Shown here: positions 7,233 to 13,535 of the stretch, one piece after another
Layout of the letters: each line of letters opens with the position of its first letter
Numbering within the stretch: position 1 is the first letter of the stretch
Assembly: GCA_041538025.1 (NCBI GenBank)
Contig: JBGOEV010000047.1
Span: 1-17,628, forward strand
Reading direction: 5' to 3'
DNA: 17,628 nucleotides
Source of the DNA: Thermosaccharophagus gerlachensis
GTDB taxonomy: Bacteria; Armatimonadota; Fervidibacteria; Fervidibacterales; Thermosaccharophagaceae
The notes under the pieces: model-generated
Told to the model about the DNA's origin: nothing
Seen by the model: only the letters and a program-made list of their open reading frames with translations
The model's database searches: none
Made by a program: the position numbers and the translations under genes

Positions 7233-7883
7233 ATGAAAAAACGAGTCTCAACAGTGAGTGATTATGTTGGCTTCACGCTAATTGAGCTGTTGGTGGTGAT
7301 TGCTATAATCGCCATCTTGGCAGCGATATTGTTTCCAGTGTTTGCAAAGGCGAGGGAAAAGGCAAGGACTACAAGTTGCACAAACAACCTTCGCCAGTTA
7401 GGGATGGGCATGCTCATGTATTCTCAGGACTATGATGAGATGCTCCCCATTGGCTATAGAGGACCAACATGGTGCGCAGATTTTGCATCGTGGAAACAGC
7501 TTATACTACCGTATGTGAAGAACACTCAACTCTACATATGCCCATCTGCTGGTGAAAAGTATCCATGTCCAGCAGGTAGCCAACTGCCATACACAGCAAC
7601 ATATGGCTCTAATGCATATTGGAGTGAGAGTGGCATTTATGCGTTAGCAAGTTTCACTCAACCATCACGAACCTTCCTTATCGGTGAGAATGGCGATGGC
7701 GACTGGGTTGTTGAGCCACCACAAGGTCAATGCACAGGTGCTGTGTGGTCACAACCTGGGTGGGTCGCATTTCCACATACTGACGGAAGCGTGTGGGCAT
7801 ACGCTGACGGACATGCAAAATGGATTCCAATGCAGAAGGCGTTTGAGAACGATTGCTATGAATGGAAAATAACGAAACCGTAA
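7233..7883 (+). CDS. Type IV pilin-like (prepilin N-methylation) protein with H-x9-DG C-terminus
   Basis: 216 residues. A short basic leader (MKKRVSTVSDYVG) is followed by the prepilin peptidase site G13|F14 and the hydrophobic helix FTLIELLVVIAIIAILAAIL with Glu at +5 (E18). Next comes the conserved LFPVFAKAREKARTTSCTNNLRQLG...MYSQDYDE region. The C-terminus holds an exact H-x9-DG (H182 to D192-G193). Proteins of this layout are pseudopilin-like, exported and membrane-anchored. They occur in very large paralogous families in Armatimonadota and Planctomycetota, mostly of unknown role. Several cysteines (C49, C81, C103, C112, C167, C208) could form disulfides outside the membrane. The start is clear: GGAGGTGA lies 6 nt before the ATG, downstream of a near-consensus promoter. 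No pilus assembly genes are nearby. Confidence 0.92.
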   Translation: MKKRVSTVSDYVGFTLIELLVVIAIIAILAAILFPVFAKAREKARTTSCTNNLRQLGMGMLMYSQDYDEMLPIGYRGPTWCADFASWKQLILPYVKNTQLYICPSAGEKYPCPAGSQLPYTATYGSNAYWSESGIYALASFTQPSRTFLIGENGDGDWVVEPPQGQCTGAVWSQPGWVAFPHTDGSVWAYADGHAKWIPMQKAFENDCYEWKITKP

Positions 7884-8109
7884 ACAATCGCACCACCAAA
7901 CAATTGAGAGCGAAGAGCATAGCGCCCTTCTAAGCGAGAGAGTTGCAGTTGATAGCTTTACTGGATTTGTGCATGAAGTGCTTTGGGTGAATAGCATCGC
8001 TGAGCAGATGAAGTTAAAATAAATCGTGAGTTAGCTTGAACCAATCCAAGAGGAGACTTTGAACTTAATCCAATTTAGGAGGGAGTGTAGTGAGGCTGTG
8101 AGGGGTGGT
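7884..8109 (+). other. Intergenic stretch with a possible gene remnant
   Basis: The interval contains no convincing gene. One plus-strand frame is open from 7873 to the TAA at 8020-8022. It would read ...ESEEHSALLSERVAVDSF and then GFVHEVLWVNSIAEQMKLK, but it has no ATG, GTG or TTG before a late GTG. No promoter with both boxes and no terminator hairpin with a T-run was found. Several purine-rich SD-like strings occur from 8050 onward, which makes the start of the next gene ambiguous. Confidence 0.4.
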
Positions 8110-8481
8110 GTGCACGAATTGGTGATACATACTACGCAAAAGGAACAGCTCATTGATATCACCGACATGGTGAGAGAGCTTATTGAGAAGGTGAAGTTAA
8201 GCGAAGGTTTTGTATGCATTTATGTCCCGCATACAAGCGCAGCTGTGTGTATCCACCGAGACATTTCTCAAGAAAAAACATCAAAATTAACAGAATTGTT
8301 GGGACAGTTCAATTCTGTGATCGGTGATTCACCAGAATACACAAAAGCTGCACTGGTTGCACCAACAGAAGTGCTCCTTGTGAAGGACGGGAAGTTGCTG
8401 ATGGACGATGACCAACGCATAATCTTCTATGAATTTGATGGACCAAAAGATAGACGAGTGTATGTTTACCTCTCTCCGTAG
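8110..8481 (+). CDS. Divergent YjbQ/UPF0047 family protein
   Basis: About 123 residues from a GTG at 8110. The family outline is clear: ELVIHTTQKEQLIDITDMV, then VPHTSAAVCIHRD (the HTT/SAA motif), then a C-terminal IIFYEFDGPKDRRVYVY. Two conserved blocks look degraded: the usual 'N/D-x-AH-hK' helix reads SPEYTKAAL, and the usual 'LGTWQ' reads LMDDDQ. Some YjbQ proteins have weak thiamine-phosphate synthase activity, but the physiological role is unsettled, and the changes make catalysis doubtful here. The start is uncertain: GTG at 8110 fits family length and has GAGGGG 4 nt upstream; GTG at 8098 and TTG at 8059 are in-frame alternatives. It precedes dnaA on the same strand with a 113-nt gap. 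Confidence 0.75.
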   Translation: MHELVIHTTQKEQLIDITDMVRELIEKVKLSEGFVCIYVPHTSAAVCIHRDISQEKTSKLTELLGQFNSVIGDSPEYTKAALVAPTEVLLVKDGKLLMDDDQRIIFYEFDGPKDRRVYVYLSP

Positions 8482-8490
8482 CGAAATAAC

Positions 8491-8519
8491 TTGACTCCGA
8501 TGGAATATGCTCTTTTCAT
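8491..8519 (+). promoter_or_regulatory. Candidate sigma-70-type promoter for dnaA
   Basis: TTGACT (8491-8496, 5/6 match) and TTTCAT (8514-8519, 4/6 match) are separated by 17 bp. Transcription would start near 8526, about 70 nt before the preferred dnaA ATG. No DnaA box overlaps it, so autoregulation at this site is not evident. Confidence 0.35.
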
Positions 8520-8594
8520 GCTTTGAGGTAAGGAAGGGATTTTTGTTTGAATGTAGCAATGCGAATCTTGGTGGCGTTAAGAGAGGGGATGAAG

Positions 8595-10106
8595 ATGGTG
8601 CAGGAAAGCAGGGAACTAACATTGAAGGAGTTGTGGGAAAGGGCACTGCAAGTGCTTCAAAACCGTGTTAGCAACGCTGTATACAAGAGTTGGATAAGCT
8701 CAGCAAGCCCTTTACGAATTGAGGACAACGCTTTGGTGATCCTCGTTCCAAACCAGTTTGCTAAGGATTTGCTTGAAGGAAAATACAAAGAAATCATAGA
8801 GGAAACAATAAACGAAATAGCAGGAAAACGATTACAAGTGCAATTCCAAGTGAGTGCAGCGCAACTTGACCTTCCACTGCAGTTTTCTGGCAAAAGTAGC
8901 CATGAAGACGAAATAAAAGGGCAAGAAAATGCAGGTTTACCACAAATGGGGGAAGCACAAAAAAGCAACCTACCAACCTCAGAGCTAAGGGAAGTTATGA
9001 CATCAATTGCGATTCATTCCCACAATGATGCCTTTGACGATATCCCAAGCGAATTCAGCCCAATACCTTTAAATCCAAAATACACATTTGAAAGATTTGT
9101 TGTCGGAAGAAGTAACTCACTGAGCCACGCTGCAGCTTGGAGTGTTGCACATCACCCTGCAGAGAAGTATAACCCTTTGTTCATCTACGGTGGTGTAGGG
9201 CTCGGGAAAACCCATCTGATGCAAGCAATCGGTCATAAAGTCGCAGAAATATACCCAAAATTGCGTGTAGCCTATGTCTCTGGGGAAACTTTTCTCTACC
9301 ATGTCGTAACTGCTATAAGAGAGGACAAAACCGCAGCATTTAGACGAGCATACAGGAGCGTGGATGTGTGGTTGGTAGATGATATTCAGTTCATTGCTTC
9401 GGCTGAAAGGACAGAGATAGAATTTTTCCACATTTTTAACGAACTCTACGACACAAATAGACAAATAGTGATTTGTAGCGACCGCCCACCAAAGGAGTTG
9501 AATTTGGGAGAGGCAAGGTTGCGTTCAAGATTTGAGTGGGGATTGATTACCGAGATCTCTCCACCTGACCTTGAGCACAGAATCGCCATACTACAAAGAA
9601 AGGCTGCCGAAGAAGGCGTTCACCTGCCAGATGATGTAGCACTCTTTATAGCTCAAGCGATACAGACAAACATAAGAGGTCTTGAAGGAGCGCTAACGAG
9701 AGTCATAGCTTATGCATCACTGACAGGCAAGCCAATCTCCATTGAAATAGCACGAGAGAGCCTTAGGGATTATTGTGATTTCAGGCAATACACGATTGAA
9801 TTAAGGCATGTTCTAAAAGCTGTTGCGGAGCACTTCAACATCACCATTGATGACTTGAAAAGCCAAAGGCGAAATAGAAGCCTTGTGCTACCAAGGCACA
9901 TAGCCATGTATTTGGCAAGGGAGTTAACTTCGGAGTCGTTGTCCGATATCGGTAGAGTGTTTGGAAAAGACCACACTTTGGTTCTGTATGCACATGGAAA
10001 AATCAGGGAAGAAATTCGTTCAAATCCTGCAATTGCAAGGCTTGCAAACGAATTGAGAGCAAGAGCCGAATACATCGCACGAAGCGAATACAACAGCATG
10101 ATGTGA
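8595..10106 (+). CDS. dnaA: Chromosomal replication initiator DnaA
   Basis: 503 residues with all four domains. Domain I is about 8-90 (LKELWERALQVLQNRVSNAVYKSWI), followed by a variable linker (domain II, to about 155). The domain III AAA+ ATPase has Walker A GGVGLGKT (199-206), Walker B VWLVDDIQF (D262, D263), sensor I ICSDRPPKEL and the arginine-finger region RLRSRFEWGL. Domain IV is a helix-turn-helix with LPRHIAMYLARELT and GKDHTLVLYAHGKI. DnaA-ATP binds DnaA boxes and opens oriC. Oddity: the signature reads GKDHTLV against GGRDHTTV in E. coli, one residue shorter, with L462 where E. coli has DNA-contacting T436. Start: ATG at 8595 with GAGGGG 6 nt upstream. A TTG at 8547 with AGGAAGGG upstream is a possible longer start. 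The dnaA-dnaN interval follows. Confidence 0.96.
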   Translation: MVQESRELTLKELWERALQVLQNRVSNAVYKSWISSASPLRIEDNALVILVPNQFAKDLLEGKYKEIIEETINEIAGKRLQVQFQVSAAQLDLPLQFSGKSSHEDEIKGQENAGLPQMGEAQKSNLPTSELREVMTSIAIHSHNDAFDDIPSEFSPIPLNPKYTFERFVVGRSNSLSHAAAWSVAHHPAEKYNPLFIYGGVGLGKTHLMQAIGHKVAEIYPKLRVAYVSGETFLYHVVTAIREDKTAAFRRAYRSVDVWLVDDIQFIASAERTEIEFFHIFNELYDTNRQIVICSDRPPKELNLGEARLRSRFEWGLITEISPPDLEHRIAILQRKAAEEGVHLPDDVALFIAQAIQTNIRGLEGALTRVIAYASLTGKPISIEIARESLRDYCDFRQYTIELRHVLKAVAEHFNITIDDLKSQRRNRSLVLPRHIAMYLARELTSESLSDIGRVFGKDHTLVLYAHGKIREEIRSNPAIARLANELRARAEYIARSEYNSMM

Positions 10107-10109
10107 AGT

Positions 10110-10173
10110 TGTGAAAAACCTGTGAATTAATTGTGAAAAAAATGTGTGGAAAATGTGAAAGCACTGTTGAAAA
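10110..10173 (-). repeat. Phased DnaA-box array A
   Basis: TGTGAA-type 9-mers in the same orientation start at 10110 (exact), 10121 (one mismatch), 10132 (exact) and 10154 (two mismatches); TGTTGAAAA follows at 10165. All five lie on an 11-bp grid. The exact box TTTTCCACA (on the minus strand, 10145-10153) falls 2 bp off the grid and is the only box with C at position 5. Confidence 0.6.
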
Positions 10174-10195
10174 ACCTGCCAGACAAAGCGAGAGC

Positions 10196-10281
10196 TGTGA
10201 AAAAGCTGTGAATATTATACTGTTGCCAAATTGGGAAAATGTGAATTACTTGTGAATAAAGCGTATAAAATTTGTGAAAAA
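10196..10281 (-). repeat. Phased DnaA-box array B
   Basis: Same-orientation TGTGAA-type 9-mers start at 10196 (exact), 10207, 10240, 10251 (exact) and 10273 (exact). Successive distances are 11, 33, 11 and 22 bp, all multiples of 11. This would place the boxes on nearly one face of the helix. Confidence 0.6.
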
Positions 10282-10308
10282 CTCATTGCCAATTTAAGTT
10301 GAAAAAGT

Positions 10309-10329
10309 TTATTCACAGCCTGTGAATAA
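10309..10329. repeat. Inverted DnaA-box pair 1
   Basis: TTATTCACA (10309-10317) and TGTGAATAA (10321-10329) face each other across 3 bp. Including the inner G/C pair, this is a perfect inverted repeat with 10-bp arms around a single central base at 10319. Confidence 0.7.
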
Positions 10330-10337
10330 TTGACCTG

Positions 10338-10365
10338 AGTTATTCACAGGCACCTGTGAATAACT
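10338..10365. repeat. Inverted DnaA-box pair 2 (13-bp arms)
   Basis: AGTTATTCACAGG (10338-10350) and CCTGTGAATAACT (10353-10365) form a perfect inverted repeat with 13-bp arms and a 2-bp centre. It contains exact DnaA boxes at 10340-10348 and 10355-10363, separated by 6 bp. Confidence 0.7.
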
Positions 10366-10432
10366 TGGAGGAATTTTCTGAGGAAAATACGGAAAAAACA
10401 TATGAAAACAAAATTTTTTCACAATTTTCACA

Positions 10433-10602
10433 CCGCTAATAATAACAACAATAAGAACGACATAAATAAATAAAGGCACGAATTTCAATTAGAACACGAA
10501 AGACCAAAAATGTCAACGAATTGCGAAATAGATTATTTTGAAGTAGCGAAAAAAGTGACGAAAAAAGAAGTAAAAAGAACACGAAGCAAAAATATAAAAA
10601 AT
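10433..10602. other. A-rich flank of oriC / dnaN leader with CGAA repeats
   Basis: Bases 10441-10600 are 27.5% G+C (44 of 160 by hand count) and about 56% A on the plus strand. A TAA/CAA triplet run sits at 10437-10454. CGAA occurs seven times between 10479 and 10585 (starts 10479, 10497, 10517, 10524, 10547, 10559 and 10582). It could be a duplex-unwinding element and/or the dnaN 5' untranslated region. No dnaN promoter with both boxes was found. Confidence 0.4.
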
Positions 10603-10616
10603 GGAGGTGAAATGCA

Positions 10617-11759
10617 ATGAAAGTTGTCTGTGATAGCTTAATACTGGCAGATGGAGTGCGCTCAGCAGCAAGAGTGGTCAGCGCAAGAACCACATTACCA
10701 ATACTGCAAAACATAAAACTTGAAGCAACCCTTGATGAAACAAACGGAAAAATTGCCATAACCGGCACTGATATGAACACTTGTGTCTGCCGTATCGTCC
10801 CAGCAACCGTTGAGGTTGAAGGCGCAACAACAGTTCCAGCGAAGCTTTTCTTGGAGCTTATTGAACAGTTTAAGGATGCAAGAAAAATTTTGCTGGAACT
10901 TCAAGGAAACAACCTTGTCCTTCGCGATGAAAGCTCAGAGGCTGAGCACCTCCTCCCCACAGTGCCAGCTGATGAGTTCCCGATACTCCCCGAACTAACA
11001 AAGCCTTGGATATGCGAAATTGAGCAAGAAACATTGCGTAAACTAATAAAGCGCTCAGTGTTTGCAGCTGCAACTGAAGAGAGCGCTGGAGTTTGCACAG
11101 GCGTTCTTGTGGAAATCGAGGGTGATAAACTAACTCTCGTAGCAACTGATACACACCGTATGTCAGTGGTTAGTGGAAAAATTGCGAACCCGCCTGAGGA
11201 AAAGATGGAAGCCATAATTCCAGCACCAGTAATGCGAGAAATTCACAGGTTATTAAACGATGTGGAAAAACCAGTCCAGATTGCAATTGATGTCACGCAC
11301 ATGCAACTTGAAACCGAGGACTTAAAGTGCATAACTTTGAAAATGCAGGGTCAATTTCCAAACTACAAGCGTGTAATACCGACCCAATTTGCTCGCAAAT
11401 TACTGGTTGATACTAAGGAATTCCTCGCCAAGATAAAAAGGGTTGCCCTCCATGCCAACGAAGATATACCCCAGATAATAATGCAAATTGGCAAAGAAAG
11501 GGTAACAATAATAGCTGAAGACCCCGAAGCAGGGAGAGGGAAAGGAAAAGAAACCGTAATTCCCATTGAATTTGAGGGAGAACCATTGACTATTGCGTTT
11601 AACGCAGATTTTATCACAGAATTTCTCTCAAATGTTGAAAGCCCGACAACGATTATTGAAATGAACGAAAACTATCAACCTGTTGTTCTACGCCCAACGT
11701 TGACAGGTAACGAGGAATGGCTTTATATAGCTATGCCGATGCAATTGCCAGAAATTTGA
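10617..11759 (+). CDS. dnaN: DNA polymerase III beta sliding clamp
   Basis: 380 residues, normal for DnaN, built of three similar subdomains of about 125 residues. Recognisable parts are the N-terminal ARVVSARTTLPILQNIKLEA, GKIAITGTDMNTCV, the middle VEIEGDKLTLVATDTHRMSV and QFPNYKRVIPTQF, and the third-domain IPIEFEGEPLTIAFNADFITEFL. The dimeric ring tethers the polymerase and other enzymes to DNA. The C-terminus reads YIAMPMQLPEI: the MPMRL tail that helps form the partner-peptide pocket has Gln in place of Arg, and three residues are added. GGAGGTGA lies 6 nt before the ATG. It follows oriC and precedes recF by 28 nt, so it is probably the first gene of dnaN-recF-dciA. Confidence 0.96.
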   Translation: MKVVCDSLILADGVRSAARVVSARTTLPILQNIKLEATLDETNGKIAITGTDMNTCVCRIVPATVEVEGATTVPAKLFLELIEQFKDARKILLELQGNNLVLRDESSEAEHLLPTVPADEFPILPELTKPWICEIEQETLRKLIKRSVFAAATEESAGVCTGVLVEIEGDKLTLVATDTHRMSVVSGKIANPPEEKMEAIIPAPVMREIHRLLNDVEKPVQIAIDVTHMQLETEDLKCITLKMQGQFPNYKRVIPTQFARKLLVDTKEFLAKIKRVALHANEDIPQIIMQIGKERVTIIAEDPEAGRGKGKETVIPIEFEGEPLTIAFNADFITEFLSNVESPTTIIEMNENYQPVVLRPTLTGNEEWLYIAMPMQLPEI

Positions 11760-11772
11760 CACTTTGACACTT

Positions 11773-11777
11773 GGGAG
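11773..11777 (+). promoter_or_regulatory. SD that decides the recF start
   Basis: GGGAG lies 10 nt before TTG 11788. It supports this non-ATG start over the in-frame TTG at 11764, which has no purine-rich sequence at a proper distance. Confidence 0.4.
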
Positions 11778-11787
11778 TGTTGAAATA

Positions 11788-12951
11788 TTGTATGTTAAAC
11801 GGTTGATAATGCGTAATTTCCGCATATACGCATACTCGGATATAACTTTGCCACCAGGGATTAACGTAATTTACGGAGATAATGCTCAAGGAAAAACAAC
11901 GGTAATTGAAGCGATAGCATTGGCTTTAACGGGTGAATCACCAAGGACATCTCAGGAGAGGGAGATCTTGAGGATAGGCGAAAAGTTTGCTGTATCTCGC
12001 GCTTTTGTAAAGCTGGAAAATTCAGAAGAGCATCAGCTTGAGGTAATTTTAACAAATGGGAAGAAAACTTGGAACATAGATGGAAAAACAAGGAAGAAAG
12101 GGGAAGAGGGATGGGCTCCATTCCATGTCGTTTGCTTTCTACCACAGGAAGTTCAAATCGTCAGCGGTGAGCCGAGAAATAGGAGAGATTTACTTGACAA
12201 AGTTATTAGCCATTGGAGTTATAGCTACCATTTCAACTTACTCAATTACCGCCGAGCTGTTTCACAAAGGAACGCGCTCCTTGAATTGATAAATGAACAA
12301 AAATTGTCAGAAAAAGATGCAAAAGAAAGGATTTCACATTGGGACGCGCAGATTTTAAAATACGGTGTCAAAGTAATTGAAGCAAGACTTGAGTTCATAA
12401 TGCGTTGGCAAACTTTTGTTTGTGATGTTTTTAAGGAAATCGGCGGAGAAGGTGAAATCAAAATGCGATATGTTTCGTCACTTGGAGAGGATTTGGAAAA
12501 CCTATACTTCAGCGAAAGAGAGGCTTTGCCTAAGCGTTATTCCCAATTACTTGCTAAATCACTGCCGTATGATATAGAAAACACAGCAACAAGCGTTGGA
12601 CCTCATAGAGATGATTTCCAAGTCCTCGTCAACGGTATTGACATACGAGATTACGGCTCATATGGGCAACAAAAACTCGCTGTGTTGGCTTTGAAGCTAT
12701 CTCTTGGAAGAATGCACCAAGATGAAAGAAAAATGTCCTCCATTGTCCTCCTTGATGATGCTCTTTCACAACTTGATATCAAAAGACGGCATATGTTGCT
12801 TGAATATGTGAAAAAATACGAACAATGTATAATCACAACGACGACCATATACGATGTTCCGAAAAGCTTTTGGAATTCCTGTAGTTTTTTTATGGCAAGG
12901 AATGGGGAGGTAATAAAAACTAATGAGCGACAAGCTATCGCCAATCAGTGA
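11788..12951 (+). CDS. recF: DNA replication and repair protein RecF
   Basis: 387 residues. The SMC-like ATPase has Walker A GDNAQGKTT (30-38), an ABC-type signature near YGQQKLAVLALKLS (292-305), and Walker B IVLLDDALSQLD (319-330). RecF acts with RecO/RecR to load RecA at gaps. Typical RecF openings ('MYVKxLxLxNFRxY') match MYVKRLIMRNFRIY, so TTG at 11788 is chosen; GGGAG (11773-11777) lies 10 nt upstream. An in-frame TTG at 11764 lacks an SD. It follows dnaN by 28 nt. Its last 29 nt overlap the start of dciA, supporting one operon. Confidence 0.94.
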   Translation: MYVKRLIMRNFRIYAYSDITLPPGINVIYGDNAQGKTTVIEAIALALTGESPRTSQEREILRIGEKFAVSRAFVKLENSEEHQLEVILTNGKKTWNIDGKTRKKGEEGWAPFHVVCFLPQEVQIVSGEPRNRRDLLDKVISHWSYSYHFNLLNYRRAVSQRNALLELINEQKLSEKDAKERISHWDAQILKYGVKVIEARLEFIMRWQTFVCDVFKEIGGEGEIKMRYVSSLGEDLENLYFSEREALPKRYSQLLAKSLPYDIENTATSVGPHRDDFQVLVNGIDIRDYGSYGQQKLAVLALKLSLGRMHQDERKMSSIVLLDDALSQLDIKRRHMLLEYVKKYEQCIITTTTIYDVPKSFWNSCSFFMARNGEVIKTNERQAIANQ

Positions 12952-13534
12952 AGTAATAGAGAAGTGGATGAAATCAAACCTTGGTCAAAATGTTAGGATA
13001 AAAAGCGAAGAAGCTGATGAGAAAAATGAACAACTGATAATAGCATGTTGGAGGGAAGTAGTTGGCACCAAGGTTGCAAGGATGATTAAACCTTACCACT
13101 TTGAACACGGAATTCTCTATGTTTACACCGAATCGTCAACATGGGCACAGGAAATTTCGCTCATGAAGTCAGATTTAATTTGGCGATTAAACAGGAAGCT
13201 TGGCAGTAATATTGTTTCCGATATCCGTTGTCGTATCGGAGCACCAAGAACGATTGCAACAAAGCAACGCACAAAACAAAGTAAACATATCGCCCCATCG
13301 CAAAGAGAAATTAAAGAAATAGAGCTTCCGCCTCAAACGCTGAGCAAGATTGAGGATACAGCTAACATGATAACTGATGAAGAACTGAGAAGCTTGGTCA
13401 AAAGAACCTTGATTCTTCACGCCAAACTAAAGATATGGCGTGAAAAGCACGGCTTCAAATTCTGCCAAAGATGCAATGATTTTTATGGACCGTGGGAAGA
13501 GGTCTGTCCTATCTGCCAAGCGAGGGCAGAGTAG
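12923..13534 (+). CDS. dciA: DciA/DUF721 family helicase-operator protein with C-terminal zinc ribbon
   Basis: 203 residues. The N-terminal DUF721 domain (about 8-105) shows the family core: W43-REVVG, VARMIKP, the GILYVYTESSTWAQEI strand and the LIWRLNRKLG helix. A basic, probably disordered linker follows (about 106-135), then a helical segment (about 137-177). The end is a zinc-ribbon motif with C181-x2-C184 and C195-x2-C198. DciA proteins help load or operate the replicative helicase DnaB in bacteria lacking DnaC/DnaI; the gene often sits near dnaA, dnaN and recF, as here. The zinc ribbon is not part of the minimal DUF721 domain. The ATG is preceded by GGGGAGG about 12 nt upstream, inside recF (29-nt overlap). 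The next gene starts 1 nt after its stop. Confidence 0.85.
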   Translation: MSDKLSPISEVIEKWMKSNLGQNVRIKSEEADEKNEQLIIACWREVVGTKVARMIKPYHFEHGILYVYTESSTWAQEISLMKSDLIWRLNRKLGSNIVSDIRCRIGAPRTIATKQRTKQSKHIAPSQREIKEIELPPQTLSKIEDTANMITDEELRSLVKRTLILHAKLKIWREKHGFKFCQRCNDFYGPWEEVCPICQARAE

Positions 13535-13535
13535 G

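Larger units (their letters stand above)
10107..10616. other. Probable chromosomal replication origin (oriC)
   Basis: A 510-bp gene-free interval between dnaA and dnaN. Eleven 9-mers match TTWTNCACA exactly. Plus orientation: 10309, 10340 and 10415. Minus orientation: 10110, 10132, 10145, 10196, 10251, 10273, 10321 and 10355. Near matches start at 10121, 10154, 10207, 10240 and 10424. Position 5 of the box is T in ten of eleven. To the right is an AT-rich, A-biased flank suitable for unwinding. The location between dnaA and dnaN is a common oriC position. Strand skew over the whole chromosome, which would confirm it, cannot be seen from this window. Confidence 0.85.

Noticed and set aside
10107..10432. 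Short repeated TGTGAA units resembling a CRISPR or satellite array
   Set aside because: Repeats are 9-mers with variable spacing and mixed orientation, match the DnaA box, and lie between dnaA and dnaN; no spacer-repeat structure and no cas gene.
10437..10455. TAA/CAA triplet run read as a DnaA-trio element
   Set aside because: The triplets match a trio only in the orientation that would need the GC cluster and strong boxes on the right, but the boxes lie on the left. It is kept only as part of the AT-rich flank.
13440..13535. N-terminal extension of the TPR protein inside dciA
   Set aside because: It would overlap dciA by about 95 nt across the zinc-ribbon codons and has no SD; ATG 13536 has GAGGG 9 nt upstream.
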